The notes under the pieces were generated by a model. That model was not told the DNA's origin. It worked only from the letters and a program-made list of their open reading frames with translations, and did no database searches. Made by a program: the position numbers and the translations under genes. From Corylus avellana (lineage: Eukaryota; Streptophyta; Magnoliopsida; Fagales; Betulaceae), in contig NC_081544.1 in the NCBI RefSeq assembly GCF_901000735.1, forward strand, positions 23,997,692-24,061,691: 64,000 nucleotides of DNA, in the 5' to 3' direction. Position 1 is the first letter of the stretch, and each line of letters opens with the position of its first letter. This document shows, piece after piece, positions 40,501-51,189 of this stretch.

Positions 40501-43500
40501 TCTGTATCTTTGGACTGTAGCGTTTGTTTTCCCGATTTCGGTTAGCTATGACGACTTCCTTGTACGTTTTTCCCTTTCTAGTTAGGTGTTCCTCCTTGTA
40601 TACATCCAGTGTACTTAGGGGCGCCTCACGCTTTTAATAAAACCAGCTACTTACTTATCAAAAAAAAAACTTCTGCCAAAGGATTTTGTAAACATGTCAA
40701 TTAATTGGTCTCCAAACTTCACGAATGGTGTAGATATTTGTTCACTGAGTATCTGTCTCGAATAAAATGATAATCAACCTCAATATGCTTTGTCCTTTTA
40801 TGAAAAATTGGGTTAGGCGCAATATGTAAAGCAGCTTATTTTATCACAAAACAATGGAATAGGAGTGGGAGCTGAGAATCCAAACTCCTAGAGAAATTCT
40901 ATAACCACGTCAACTCACGAGCCGTTGCCTTGGATTCTGCTTCGACGCTGGACCGTGCCACTACTCTCTACTTACCTTTTCAAGTGACAAGATTACTGCC
41001 TAAGAATGTATAATAAAAAAAAAAAAAAAAAAAAAAATTTATGGATAAAAAAAATGTATAATAATATTTAGTTGTAGATCGTCTATCTGAGGGCCTCAGA
41101 TAGCCTGCCCAATCTGCATCAGTCAAATTTTCTACCCTGAGATGTTTGTTCGTCTATGCGATAGCCCAAGACCAAGTGTTCTCTTCAAATACCAAATAAT
41201 ACGAATAACAACTTCCCATTGTGAAACCATAGGAGCCTCTAAGAGCTGACTAACAATATTATCTACATATGACATATTTGTCCTGGTAATAGTAAGATAA
41301 TTCAACTTTTCAACTAGACAACGATACTTACCAGCTCTCTGCTGGCCAAACTTTTTCGTGTGCCTCTCCTTATTGACCCACCGGTAGACTTCTTGGCTAT
41401 GAAAGATTGTGTATGGTGTGGTTTGAAGGAACAAATTCCAAGAGAGAGAAAGCTATAGGCTTTTTACAAATCCTCACATGGCACAAGGATGATTGAAGTA
41501 AGATCATCTCTAGAAAGGTTCAATGGGGTATTCTCAATGTTCTTGCCTAAACCCATAGATGGCATAATTAACAATTTATATCAGATGGTTCTATTTCTCA
41601 AATCTTTCTGACTTGCTCCTACAGAACCAAGGTCGAAAAGATTGAGAAAATGGAGGTCAACAAGAAAACAAAAATGCCTTCCACATTGTGCAGTTCGCGT
41701 TGTGGCGTCTTGACGGCAGCTAGGGTTTCATCGCTAACTTTCTTACATTTGGCTGGCAATGTCATGACGTCTATTTGATGGCTATTTGGTGTTGTCAAAC
41801 AATAGCTCTTAGATCTTTTCAACATCAGCACTTGGATCTAATGTTGTCAGACAATAGCTTTCTGGAGCTCCAACGTCATGACGTCTATCTAATGTATATC
41901 TAACATTGTCAAACAGTAGCTCTTTGGAGATCCAACTTCATGACTTCAATCTGATAGGCATTTGACGTCAAACAATAGCTCTCTGGACCTCCAATGTCAT
42001 GACTTCCACTTGACATTAATCTGACTTCCCAAACTGGAGCTCTCTGTGGCTCCAATGTTAGGACTTCTATTTGACGGTCATTTGGCAGCTAAGCACTGGA
42101 AGAGCTTTAATAGCTTCAGACAGAGGATGTTAGAATGTCCGTTTGACACTATCTAATGTCGAGAATTGTAACCCATCTTTTTCACACCAAATAGTTACGT
42201 GACGAAGGCGATTTAAAAGCAAAGTTTTGAACACAAATGAGACCAATTTCTAAGACCTAACAGGCTGAAAACCCCTGAGACCAGACTTGAACTAGCCGAG
42301 AAATAACACAAACCAATCGAAAAACATTGAGAAGTGATCTGAATCGGCCGAGGAACACTGAGAACTAATCTGAACCAGCTGAGAAACAACACAAATCAGT
42401 CCCCATCAGAAAACACTAAACACTAGATTGAACCGGCCAATACGGGTTGATCCAGATGAAAACTCGGTTGGCTTGATGTTTTGACCTGGTTTCCATTTGG
42501 GTTGAACCTGGCCCAAACTGAACTTGAGCTATCCTTAGACCCAAATTAAACTTGAATAGGGGATAACCTTATCCCGATGGGAACTAGAGAGCACCGGCAA
42601 GCAAATGGCAATCCTCATCTCCAACAATTCCCCTGAAACTCATCGGTGGCAGCCATACCTCGTCGGAAAAAACGACGATGCCCACAGACCCAATCGACGA
42701 CCACAATCAATCTTTTCAACGACAACAACATTGACCATCGAAACACTTGACTGCTGCAATACTCCGTAGCCACCATAGACAGCACCAACCACGTCAAACA
42801 ACTCCGGCCAACACAAATCGACAACCTAAGCAATTGTTTCTAAACATGGTAGAAAACTCATACCACAATGGCCGCAATACCAGTTATGCCATATACACCA
42901 GTGGGGACGTGGTAGAGTGTACAAAACTGATGGTAGAGATGACGACGACATCACACCATTGATGGCAGTGATATCGGTGCCATCTATCCCCAATCACAGG
43001 CATGAAGCCCACTCTTAAGAAGTTTGCAATTAGTAGCACATGAAAGAAAGCCAAAAAGAAATAAGAAGAAGAGAGGAGAGCGGAAGCAATTAGAGGATGT
43101 GCGTGTGCGATGTAGTCAAACCCTAACGTCTGATACCATGTTATAAGGTTTGCAAGGAAAGAAAGTAGTGAAAGAGGAGGCTTACATACGTGCCTTGCCT
43201 CTCTCATCTCATAATCTATATATATTGTAATATTCAATACAGTGACCAAAATGCCCCTGTAACAAAACCATGTCACCAATGTATTCATTTGACCCTAACA
43301 GACTCTTCTAACAATTGCTTATGTTGTCGAGGATGGATATGTTTATTTTACAAAAAACCAATTTGTACTCATGAAGGATTGGTGGGAGGTTCAGTGGAGC
43401 ATTCATAACTAGGTATTCTGCTGAACATCAAGGAGATCAAGTAGTGAGATTTGTTTTCTTGCAGGATGTTTGTTTTAGTACTCTTGAAAAGGGTGTATAG

Positions 43501-46500
43501 TGAGTCGACATGATGGGAGTTCAAGGAATCATAGTTCCAAGACCTTATTGATATCTTTTTTTAGTATCTTTTTTATTTTTATTATTTTTTTATTTTTATA
43601 TATAAGTAAAAAGATTTGTTGAGAGTGGGATATGAACAAGTCCTTATTGATATCTAATGTGCTTGTTAGCAGGGAGATTGAGAAACCATTGTTTTATTTT
43701 GTTTTTGTGCCTTTTTTTTTTTTTGATAGGTAAGTACTGATATTATTAAAAGCGTAGGGCGCCCCAAAGTACACTGGAAGTATACAACTAGGAACACCTA
43801 ACTAGAAGGGGAAAAGCGTACAAGGAAATCAACAAAGCTAAGCGGAACCGGAGAAACATAAGCTACAGTCCAGAGATAAAGAGTATGGAAACAATAGGCT
43901 AAAGTGTCCTCAATAGACCTCTCCACATCCTCGAAACACCTATTATTTCTCTCTCTCCATATACACCAAAAAAAGCAAATAGGCACCATCTTCCAGACTG
44001 CAGCACTCCCCCCCCTTCCTGCAGACCACCAACATGCTAGCAACTCGAAAACCCGTCTAGGCATCACCCATGATAACCCAAAACGGCCAAAAAAGGCACT
44101 CCACAGAGCAGACGCCACCTCACAATGAAGAAGAAGATGATCCACCGTCTCTTCACTTTTCTTGCACATCCAACATCTCTTCAAGAGAAGATGTTTTTGT
44201 GCCTTTGTTTTGGTCTTTTTGGGAAAACCACTGTTTTCTATTTTTTTTTTCTGCTTTCCTTTCAAGTTCAACCTATGCTCTTCTACTGATGAAAAGATGG
44301 AGTTGTACTAACTGTTGTCACATAATTGAGCAGAGAGTAGAAGCCAACGAAGATATTGATCCTTTATAGTTCATCTCTATCTTTTGTTAACTTATATTCT
44401 TTTCACCTGCACATAGCATGTATCTTTCTATAGTTGACGCTAGAATGCTTCAAAGGATATACCACGTGATTTGGTGAAATAAAGTCAGTCTTTTTAACTA
44501 GTGCCTGCCTTCTTATGAACTGATGTGATTGCTGCATATGATATGTAAACAATGTAGCAGAACACACACACAGATGATGCTAAAAGCTTTTTTTTTGTGG
44601 TGAACTGATGTTGCACTTATGAACTGATGTTGCACTTATTTTCAGTTCTTGTTTACCTTTTATCACCGACATTTCAGGCTTATTTGTTATTTGGAGACGA
44701 AGAGTATTTGTTCATTTTCCAAGAAGCTTACAGGGCTGCTATGCAATATCTTTACAATGACCCTTGGTAAAAGCTTGTGGCTATTATGTGCCACTATGTA
44801 AACATACAATTCCTTGCCCTGGTTTTATCATTTATTTATTTTTTCTTTCTATGTTCTCATTGGGATTTAGCTTTATTGAAAGCTTGGTTTTCTAATTTTT
44901 GCATGTCTGTGCAGGTATGTGGAAGTTAATATGGATTCTGCTGCTATTGTCTGGCCATTGTTTAATAGTTTGCAGGCATTCTGGCCAGGTCTTCAGGTTT
45001 GCAGTCTATTTTTGTTCAGTCTTCCATGAAATATGTAAGTGACCCTTTGGTTATTCGATATTTTTCTGATTGTGTACTTTGTATTACTGTTATTGGAAGG
45101 TTTTAGCTGGGGACATTGATCCTGCAATTCGAACGCATGGTGCCTTCTTTAGTGTCTGGAAAAGATATGGTTTCACTCCTGAGGGTTTTAATCTTGCTAC
45201 ACTCAGTGTTCAGGTATCTTAATTATCATTATCTGAACAGCAAGACAATTGTTATTCAAACTTGCGTTACATTTAGGGCAGTTTACTAGAAGTGTGCTGG
45301 TCTCATAATTAAGGATTTGATATATGTACCTAATATAAACCCAAATGCCGTTTCTTGTGCTAAATTTGTATTCTTGGATCTGTGCATTTCCAGTATGCTT
45401 GATTAAATTTTGGACTTTTAAGGGTAGCACTTAGACCTCTGAACATCTAGGTTTTGTTTGAAGCGTTTAGCAGGTTAGAATAATGTTTAAGTGCACCTTC
45501 CCTTCCACCAGCCAAATGGTTTGTCAGGTAGCACCAACTTGAATGTGTTCGAGCATCTTGCCTTGTAGCCATTCTGTGGAATGTTTTAGATTTCAGGGCT
45601 GTTTATAGAAACCATTAGGCTGATGACTTTAAAAATCAACAGTTATATTTTGCTGCTTTTCTCTGTTTCATATTTTGTTTTTGTTTTTTTCTTCTTCTTT
45701 TTAGATTTTTTGAATGTGGTTTTCTTCGTCTGTAGATGATATATTTGCTTATACTACTAGATTGATGGTATTATAAGACTAGTGTTTGTGTAATGTTTTA
45801 TTTCTACATTTGTTTTTCAGCATGGGCAAAATAGTTACCCACTGCGTCCAGAGTTAATAGAGAGCACGTATTGGCTTTACAAAGCTACCAGAGATCCCAG
45901 GTTTGCTCTGACCCACATAAATTTTCTGGTGACTTTTTAATCTTCTCAACTCAACCCAACTTAATTGAGCATTAATCCCAATTAAATTAGAGTTGACTTT
46001 ATGGAGGCTTCCTTTTTCACCGTTCTTGGTGCCTATTTTTTTCACGTCTTTTTATTTTTTATTTTTTCACCAACTAAATAGAGGGGTGGTTTTGTGATAT
46101 CTCTTTCTTTTGTTTGTGTCTGTATGCATGTGTGTTTCCCTTGTGCTAAATAACCTGGACAATTTTTAAAAGCTAAAGAGAAAAGAATATCAAATTGAAG
46201 AAGAATTATTTTACATCTTGAATTGGTTACAAGATGATATCATAAAAAATAAGAGTACAACTTTGCCTTGATTAATTGATGGGCAAGAGGATGAAGAAGC
46301 CATTACCGTATTTCCGTTGCTGGAAAAGGTTGAACAATTGAACTTCTGGAACTGCAAATCAGTTTTCAGACCCTTAATTTTAGAAGCAATTTGAGTGTTA
46401 AATATTGTTACATTGTGGTAGAACCCTTTTTTTTTTTTTTTTTTTTGTGGGTAGAACTCTTGATCTGTGATGGGCCTCTGCGCCGCTTCCATGTATTTAT

Positions 46501-49064
46501 GCCAAAAGCATCCTGTATATTGCTATCTGTGATGGGCCTATGTGGCGTTGTCATGTATTTGTGCCAAAAGCATACTGTATATTGCTAAAATCTTGTTTAA
46601 TATTTTGTACATCTTCCCTTGTATAAATGAAAACCATGTCAGACGAATCTCTTTTGAGTTGATTAATATAGTGTTCAAAATCATTATCTTGAATGTTATG
46701 AGAGATAAATTCCGAAACATAGATTGCAGGGAAATTAGTGTTCCTGGTAATTGGGGTTCAATAATTCTGCTCTTGTTGATGCACTTTCACTTCTTTGCTA
46801 CTGAAATATTGTTTATGGTGTTCCTTTGTAGATATCTTGATGTTGGCCGGGACATGGTTGTCAGCTTGCAGAATGGGGCCCGATGCCCTTGTGGATACTG
46901 TCATATATCTGATGTAGAGTTTCACACACAGGAAGATCACATGGAGAGCTTTTTCCTAGCTGAGACTGTAAGGGCCAATTTTACATGAGTTCTCTTTTGG
47001 TCTTCTATCTTCAGAAGATCATAATTGTCAAGTGGATCTGGAAACAGTTTCTCCTCTATATGTGGTGCTCATGACTCGGGTGCTTTTGATGGGAGTTCAA
47101 AGAACTATCCAAAGTGTCTTGGTTGGTAGATCTACTAGACTTAATTGCCTTGTCGATGCAATTGTCACTGACTATTGGTGAAAAATTAGATTTGGGGCGC
47201 ACAGAATATAAAGTGGAGCTAGATCAAATATATGTGGAATATGAAGATGCTTTGATAGGATTCTATATCAATGAGTGGTTTTGACCCCTCTTTATGGCCT
47301 TAATGGATGGCCACTTAGACTAGGGTTGCGACAGTCCGTTCAGGTTGTGTTGGTGGGTCCTAACCCAACCCAGTCCTTGAAGCTAAGCACCTCATTTATA
47401 CCATCCTTGAGTCCTAATCTGGCTTGCCTGTGCCAAAACCTAAGTGCTAATTTCTCTACCTTCATGTCGAATCTTTCATTTTGAACTTAAATGGTGGTCT
47501 TTGTTTTGTTTATAAATCTTACGTGGCCAGGGATAGTTGGGGAACAATTTATTCACTGTACTTCCAAATATTCCATGTTTTGCTAGCTTTTGACTTCTAC
47601 TCCGTGCGTTTAAATTTTTCTATCATTTCTTTCTTTTTCATTGCATGTAATTAATAACTTGTAACATTATTAGGTTAAGTACTTGTGGCTTCTTTTCGAT
47701 TTGGCCGTTGGTCCAGATAACCTTGTTGAAAGTGGGCCATACAAGTAAGTGCTTTCTGCTTTCTAAATATTATCTTTAAGTGCTGGAACTTATGAAAGTG
47801 ATATTCCTTCATTATTTTTATCTCTTCCTTATGCCTCCTGAAAATTTCTCCATTTTCCAGGTACATCTTTAGTACTGAAGGCCACTTATTGCCTGCAACC
47901 CCTCAGATATCCTTAGTGCTGGAACATTGTTCATATGTCGGTGCTTTTTGTAAGAGTGCAGGCTATAAACAGGAATCTCATGCATCAGACATTGCAACCG
48001 ATCTTCAAGAAGCTAATGTTAGTAGATCTGATGGAGGTCGGGTTCATACTGGATTTCCTTTATACTCCTCTTCTTTTGAGTCAACCTCCACAGCAGGGTT
48101 GATTAAGGTCAGTGGCTTTTGTTTTTGTTTTTTTTAGACCCTTTTAGAATACCTTGCTGGGTTTTACTTCATTTCTAAATTGCCTGCACTATTTCCTCTG
48201 TTCTTTCTTCTTGATTGAAGTACTAATAATCTTGATTGGTAAAAAGGTCCAGAAATGCAATCTTAATTAGTTAAAAGATTAGGAAATTATATTTGTCATA
48301 ATAAAATTATGTTCTCCATGCAACTTACTGGAAAAAAAAATAAAAAATCAGGAATCATTGTAGTACCTTTTTCACAGATCTTGAGAACAGTTGTTGTCTC
48401 ACTAATTTTACTAGAACTAAGAATGGGGATAATTTTTCACCATATCAGGTGGATGAGGGGTGAATGTGCTTGTACTCCTTGCTCAATATTTGGGTTCAAG
48501 TGGATGTGTTATTTTAAGGGGTGCCAACACCCCCCTCCTGTCTTGTGAAGAAGAAAGATTGGGGTAATTTAGAAAACAGTCTAATGCTTTAACATCATCA
48601 AACTACCTAAACAGAGAATGAAACTGAAGTAAATGAATTAATGTATGAAAGAAAATGCAGTGTTATAAGGCAGATGATGTGCGGGGGCTCAGAGAGAGTA
48701 TAAGTGCTTTCCTTCACGAAAGATATCAGCATGCATAAGCTGAATGCAAAAAGCCTTTTAATTTCACATGTATAATTTTATGTTCTGCAGGGATTTTACT
48801 TATAAAAAAAATGTTCTGCAGGGATTTTGCCCAGGACTATCTCATGGGCAAAAGTTAGGGATATCATACGTGGCTTCAATTGATGCAACTCACCAGTATG
48901 AGTCTGCAAACAAAAGGGAACCAACTGTTTTGCAGAGCCATTCAATGGTGGTTGTCCCAAACCCAAGTTCTGATAACTCACCGTCTGACAATGACAATAA
49001 CCATGACAACTTTCAGGAATCCAGTGAGGGAGGATCAGAGAGTGAGTCACTTCATCTGTCGTAA
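28532..49064 (+). CDS. MNS4: ER-degradation alpha-mannosidase, EDEM type (GH47)
   Basis: Exons: 28532-28663, 29660-29779, 29865-29957, 31262-31348, 31950-32040, 32776-32831, 33172-33244, 34660-34769, 38114-38164, 44678-44766, 44915-44996, 45100-45213, 45821-45900, 46832-46967, 47674-47744, 47861-48107, 48822-49064. Frames join to 624 residues. An N-terminal signal peptide (about 1-30, [14 protein letters not shown]) points to the ER. The GH47 barrel runs from about 45 to 495: [19 protein letters not shown] (78-96), [20 protein letters not shown] (375-382), [12 protein letters not shown] (427-438) and the calcium-site motif FSTEGH (465-470). The C-terminal 80 residues are an acidic, serine/asparagine-rich tail. 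Known: plant MNS4/MNS5 trim mannose from misfolded glycoproteins to make the ERAD signal. All introns are GT-AG except the one after exon 6, which starts GC. The 6.5-kb intron 9 is full of retrotransposons but the flanking splice sites are intact. MNS4 rather than MNS5 rests on length and gene order. Confidence 0.93.
28975..29160 (+). mobile_element. Short retro-insertion with target-site duplication in MNS4 intron 1
   Basis: AAATATATACGCGGTTA at 28958-28974 is matched at 29161-29181 by the same sequence with two extra TA units. The 186-bp insert ends CTTTGTATAGTGTTTTGTTAATGAAAG and ACTCATTCATC, which resembles a plant LINE 3' end lacking a long A tail. Confidence 0.65.
31520..31619 (+). mobile_element. 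LINE 3' tail insertion with target-site duplication
   Basis: GGGAGGTTGG lies at 31510-31519 and again at 31620-31629. The 100-bp insert carries CATACTAGGGTTGCTCCCCC, TAATATGATTTAATTACTTATT and a run of A, the 3' signature of the local LINE family. It lies in MNS4 intron 4. Confidence 0.8.
32542..32633 (+). mobile_element. LINE 3' tail insertion with imperfect target-site duplication
   Basis: The flanks are AAATCATTTGTGTAG (32527-32541) and AAATCATGTGTAG (32634-32646). The insert contains TGTATACATCCTGTGTACTA then GGGTTGCGTCCC, the same tail type as at 22911 and 31559. It lies in MNS4 intron 5, about 140 bp before exon 6. Confidence 0.7.
35326..37530 (-). mobile_element. LINE remnant, ORF1 portion joined to a 3' tail
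   Basis: The left end, read on the minus strand, is a LINE 3' tail (TACTAGGGTCCCCTCTGCGC, then TTATTTATCAAAAAG, about 35408-35326). To the right, minus-strand frames carry ORF1-like sequence: [13 protein letters not shown] near 36850, [16 protein letters not shown] near 36700, then the frame at 36654-36442. Many stops interrupt it and no reverse transcriptase is present. The borders are approximate; a target-site duplication was not found. It fills most of MNS4 intron 8. Confidence 0.65.
38396..38567 (-). repeat. Copia 3' LTR
   Basis: Left terminal repeat of the minus-strand copia element, bounded inside by the polypurine tract (plus-strand ATCCCCTTCAATCTGG at 38568). Differences from the right copy (TGTTCCAAG against TGTTATAAGG, and scattered substitutions) show the insertion is not recent. 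Confidence 0.85.
38645..40668 (+). mobile_element. 5'-truncated LINE with RT domain, nested in the copia element
   Basis: ACTTCTGCCAAAGGA is present at 38630-38644 and 40669-40683, an exact 15-bp target duplication. The insert ends in CTTACTTATCAAAAAAAAA. Frame 38658-39803 encodes the reverse transcriptase: [32 protein letters not shown] and the catalytic FADDTLIF. A frameshift near 39730-39760 moves the reading to 39704-40585, which carries [10 protein letters not shown] and the zf-RVT block [16 protein letters not shown]. The copy begins inside ORF2, so the endonuclease and ORF1 are missing. Its relatively open frames suggest it is one of the younger insertions here. Confidence 0.93.
40684..41434 (-). 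pseudogene. Copia RT/RNase H fragment
   Basis: Minus-strand frame 41434-41132 reads [20 protein letters not shown] and [19 protein letters not shown], the C-terminal part of copia reverse transcriptase. Further left, with stops, come [13 protein letters not shown] and [20 protein letters not shown], typical of copia RNase H. The RNase H end is cut by the nested LINE target site. Not functional. Confidence 0.8.
41005..41064 (+). mobile_element. Poly(A)-rich micro-insertion with target-site duplication in the copia element
   Basis: AATGTATAATAA lies at 41005-41016 and 41053-41064. Between the copies is a run of A plus TTTATGGATAAAAAA. The form matches the other A-only insertions in the window. 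Because the motif is AT-rich, chance or slippage is possible. Confidence 0.5.
41755..42085. repeat. Diverged tandem repeats of about 65-70 bp inside the copia element
   Basis: At least four units share the order (T/C)CATGAC(G/T)TC, then ATTTG or similar, then TCAAACAATAGCTCTCTGGA, then CTCCAA(C/T)G. Spacing is about 60-75 bp with substitutions and small gaps. They sit between the RT remnant and the 5' LTR, where gag would be expected, and show no protein similarity I recognise. Confidence 0.65.
43139..43313 (-). repeat. Copia 5' LTR
   Basis: Right terminal repeat of the minus-strand copia element, with the Met-tRNA primer site (plus-strand CTGATACCA at 43130-43138) immediately inside it. It is paired with 38396-38567. 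Confidence 0.85.
43715..44191 (-). mobile_element. 5'-truncated LINE 3' end, opposite to the nested LINE
   Basis: TGTTTTTGTGCCTTT is duplicated at 43700-43714 and 44192-44206. The poly(A) appears as the T run at about 43715-43724. The minus-strand frame 44271-43798 reads [20 protein letters not shown] and [20 protein letters not shown], nearly the same protein as the end of the LINE at 38645-40668. The two are close relatives inserted in opposite directions in MNS4 intron 9. Confidence 0.92.
44604..44642. repeat. 19-bp tandem repeat, two copies
   Basis: GAACTGATGTTGCACTTAT is repeated head to tail within the 3' end of MNS4 intron 9, about 40 bp before exon 10. A third partial GAACTGATGT lies at 44517. 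Confidence 0.85.
46427..46449 (-). mobile_element. Poly(A)-only micro-insertion (minus) with target-site duplication
   Basis: GGTAGAACCC (46417-46426) and GGTAGAACTC (46450-46459) flank a run of about 20 T followed by GTG. This is the minus-strand counterpart of the A-only insertion at 17942. It lies in MNS4 intron 13. Confidence 0.55.
46463..46586. repeat. 62-bp tandem duplication
   Basis: ATCTGTGATGGGCCT begins at 46463 and again at 46525; each copy continues through CATGTATTT(A/G)TGCCAAAAGC to TGTATATTGCTA. About 88% identical. It lies in MNS4 intron 13. Confidence 0.85.
48780..48842 (+). repeat. 31-bp tandem duplication carrying a splice acceptor
   Basis: ATGTTCTGCAGGGATTTT is found at 48780 and again at 48811, so the acceptor CTGCAG before the last MNS4 exon is present twice. 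Use of the downstream copy gives GFCPGL and the full tail. Use of the upstream copy gives GFYL and then TAA. Confidence 0.9.
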
Positions 49065-50653
49065 GTATGATGAAGGCCTTTTAGGGTGGGAATAGAACTC
49101 TTGGAAATCAAGGTAATTGGTTGGAACACAATCCCGAATCATCAGGATCTTAGCCTTCTACATCCTCCCGTGAGATGGACTGAATTTTTAAAATGGATCT
49201 GACTTGTTAAAGTTTTATCGGGCTACTCAGAAGACGAGCAATTGCAGTTCTCTTTGGACTGTTTGTACATTGTGATCATATGTTTGAGCAATTTGGCATT
49301 ATTGATAGAGTGATTGAGGATAGAAATTTATACTGGAAGAACAACTAGGTCTGTCTGATATCCATATTGCTGGTTTTGCTGCCTTGGGATGGATACTTTA
49401 ACAGTGGCACTTGGTCAACATTTTGGCTCCTGTAACTTTGCACAGTGGAACTGAATTTTGTACATTCCTTTTCATTATAGTTGATTTTGGTGGAAGGCGC
49501 ATCAGCCCAGGCTTGGGTGGTGTAATGGCATATTTGGAAGAACGCAGTTCAAAATTTGCTAGAAGGGGACAATTTTAACCATTGATTTCGTTTATCTATA
49601 CAGCCATTGATGGGCTGGTGGGTGGGAAGCTTGACATCTGCTCTTGCGTCTCCAGCTATTCATCCCTGTCTAGGAAAGGTATATCTTCATTTGAAAATTG
49701 TTACAAACTTGAAATTATTTGATGAGAATGACATGGTTGATCTGATTTTATTAAGTATTTATGTTAGATTTTTCATGGAGTGTACTAAAGGCCCTAGTTG
49801 GATGATGATTGAGAATTTGCGGTGTTTCAAATACAATTGAAGATTAATTCCTTTCCCCAACTCCATTATCTTTGTCTCTCTTTGTCCAACTCCATGTTTG
49901 TGCACTTTTTTAAAAAAATAAAAAAATAAATTTGTAACTGTCATAAAACAAAATGAAAGAGACCAAACTGATCTATCATCCACTTGATGAAGAAATAAGG
50001 AAAAATCTGGTTTTTTGGGCTTTTGCTAGAGTAATATGAAGAACAACTCGGGTGCAGAGTTTTTAAGGGTAAACCCATCCCGGCTCAGCCCCAATCTTTT
50101 CTTCCCCTGGAAAAACACTCTCGTCAGCCTGTTGTTCCTCGGAAGCAAACACTTCATAATTTTCAAATTTCAGACGTCTTGCCGACCGTTAGATTCCCTC
50201 TGTTTAGGAAACTTGTCGGTATTTACTGGTGATTTGGAGCCGTTAATGATCACAAATTGTTTGATGAAATTACTCAACCAATTGCAGATATTGTCATAAT
50301 GCCTACTTTATGAACATTACATTCATTGTGCACAAATGACCATTATAGGTGAGTTTTTATTTTTATTTTTATTTTTATTCAAAGTGGGAAAGAGGAGAAA
50401 GGGGGTAAGAGGGAGCTTTATAGGTGAGATGTGGTCTAGAAGATGCCTTGCACCCTCGGATGTTTACATATATATCTTGGGCTATTCCTTAAATGATGAG
50501 AAAGTTCTCCTCAAAGCATCCCACTTGTTAGGATTTGAAGGCTTTGTTGACCGGTAAAATCTTACGCGTTTACTCACAGTAAGCAATACCTACACCAAGT
50601 ATGTTCACATGTGAAAGAAAGCAACGAGCTAATACATTGACTATATATTATGG

Positions 50654-50844
50654 TAAGAGAAATGCTACATGAACTTTCTCTTTTACATTTTTAAGTGTTT
50701 ATTTCTTAACGCAGCAGTTGCTACATCAGCTTTTTCACTACAACATTTTTTAATCTCATCTGCTTACTTTCTTTTTGTAACTGCCACGTTATAGAGTATG
50801 CACTTGAGAATGTAAAAGAGGAGTTCATGTAGCATTGTCTCTTA
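50654..50844. mobile_element. MITE with about 35-bp inverted ends
   Basis: The left end TAAGAGAAATGCTACATGAA, followed by CTTTCTCTTTTACATT, matches the reverse complement of the right end (TAAGAGACAATGCTACATGA, then ACTCCTCTTTTACATT). The element is 191 bp, non-coding and AT-rich. Confidence 0.8.
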
Positions 50845-51189
50845 TATAATCAGGCACTTATTTTTGTTATCTTTTAGCTCTTCTGCCTGCTAGGTGTTTT
50901 TTTTTTTTTTTTCTGATAATCAATTGATCATTGATAATAAATTATCATCTATCATCTTTTAGACTAGTCTTCATTGTTTAGATGCCCTGCAAGGACAGGC
51001 CCTTGCAGCCTTGCTGACTACTCAGCTGGCAGTTTCTTTGGGCTATAGCTTTCTCTCCTTGGAAGGAGACGCTCTTCTAGTGGTTCTAGCCATCAACAAC
51101 CCTACCTTATTTTCCTCATGGAACTTTGCTAATTGTATTTGCTGATGTTAGTTTAGTTTAATTTATCTTCTTTTCAAAGTTGAAATGCT

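Larger units (their letters stand above)
38396..43313 (-). mobile_element. Internally deleted copia LTR retrotransposon with nested LINE
   Basis: Two long terminal repeats, 38396-38567 (172 bp) and 43139-43313 (175 bp), both start TGTT and end CTTCTAACA on the plus strand and match over their length. Next to the right repeat, CTGATACCA reads TGGTATCAG on the minus strand (Met-tRNA primer site). Next to the left repeat lies a minus-strand polypurine tract (GAAGGGGAT). The element is therefore minus-stranded. A 5-bp target duplication ATTGT/ATTGC is at 38391-38395 and 43314-43318 (one mismatch). Without the nested LINE the element is about 2.9 kb; integrase and most of RT are missing. It lies in MNS4 intron 9. 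Confidence 0.88.

Noticed and set aside
50036..50299. 87-residue plus-strand ORF between MNS4 and the Aux/IAA gene
   Set aside because: No domain and no exon partners; could be decayed repeat sequence.
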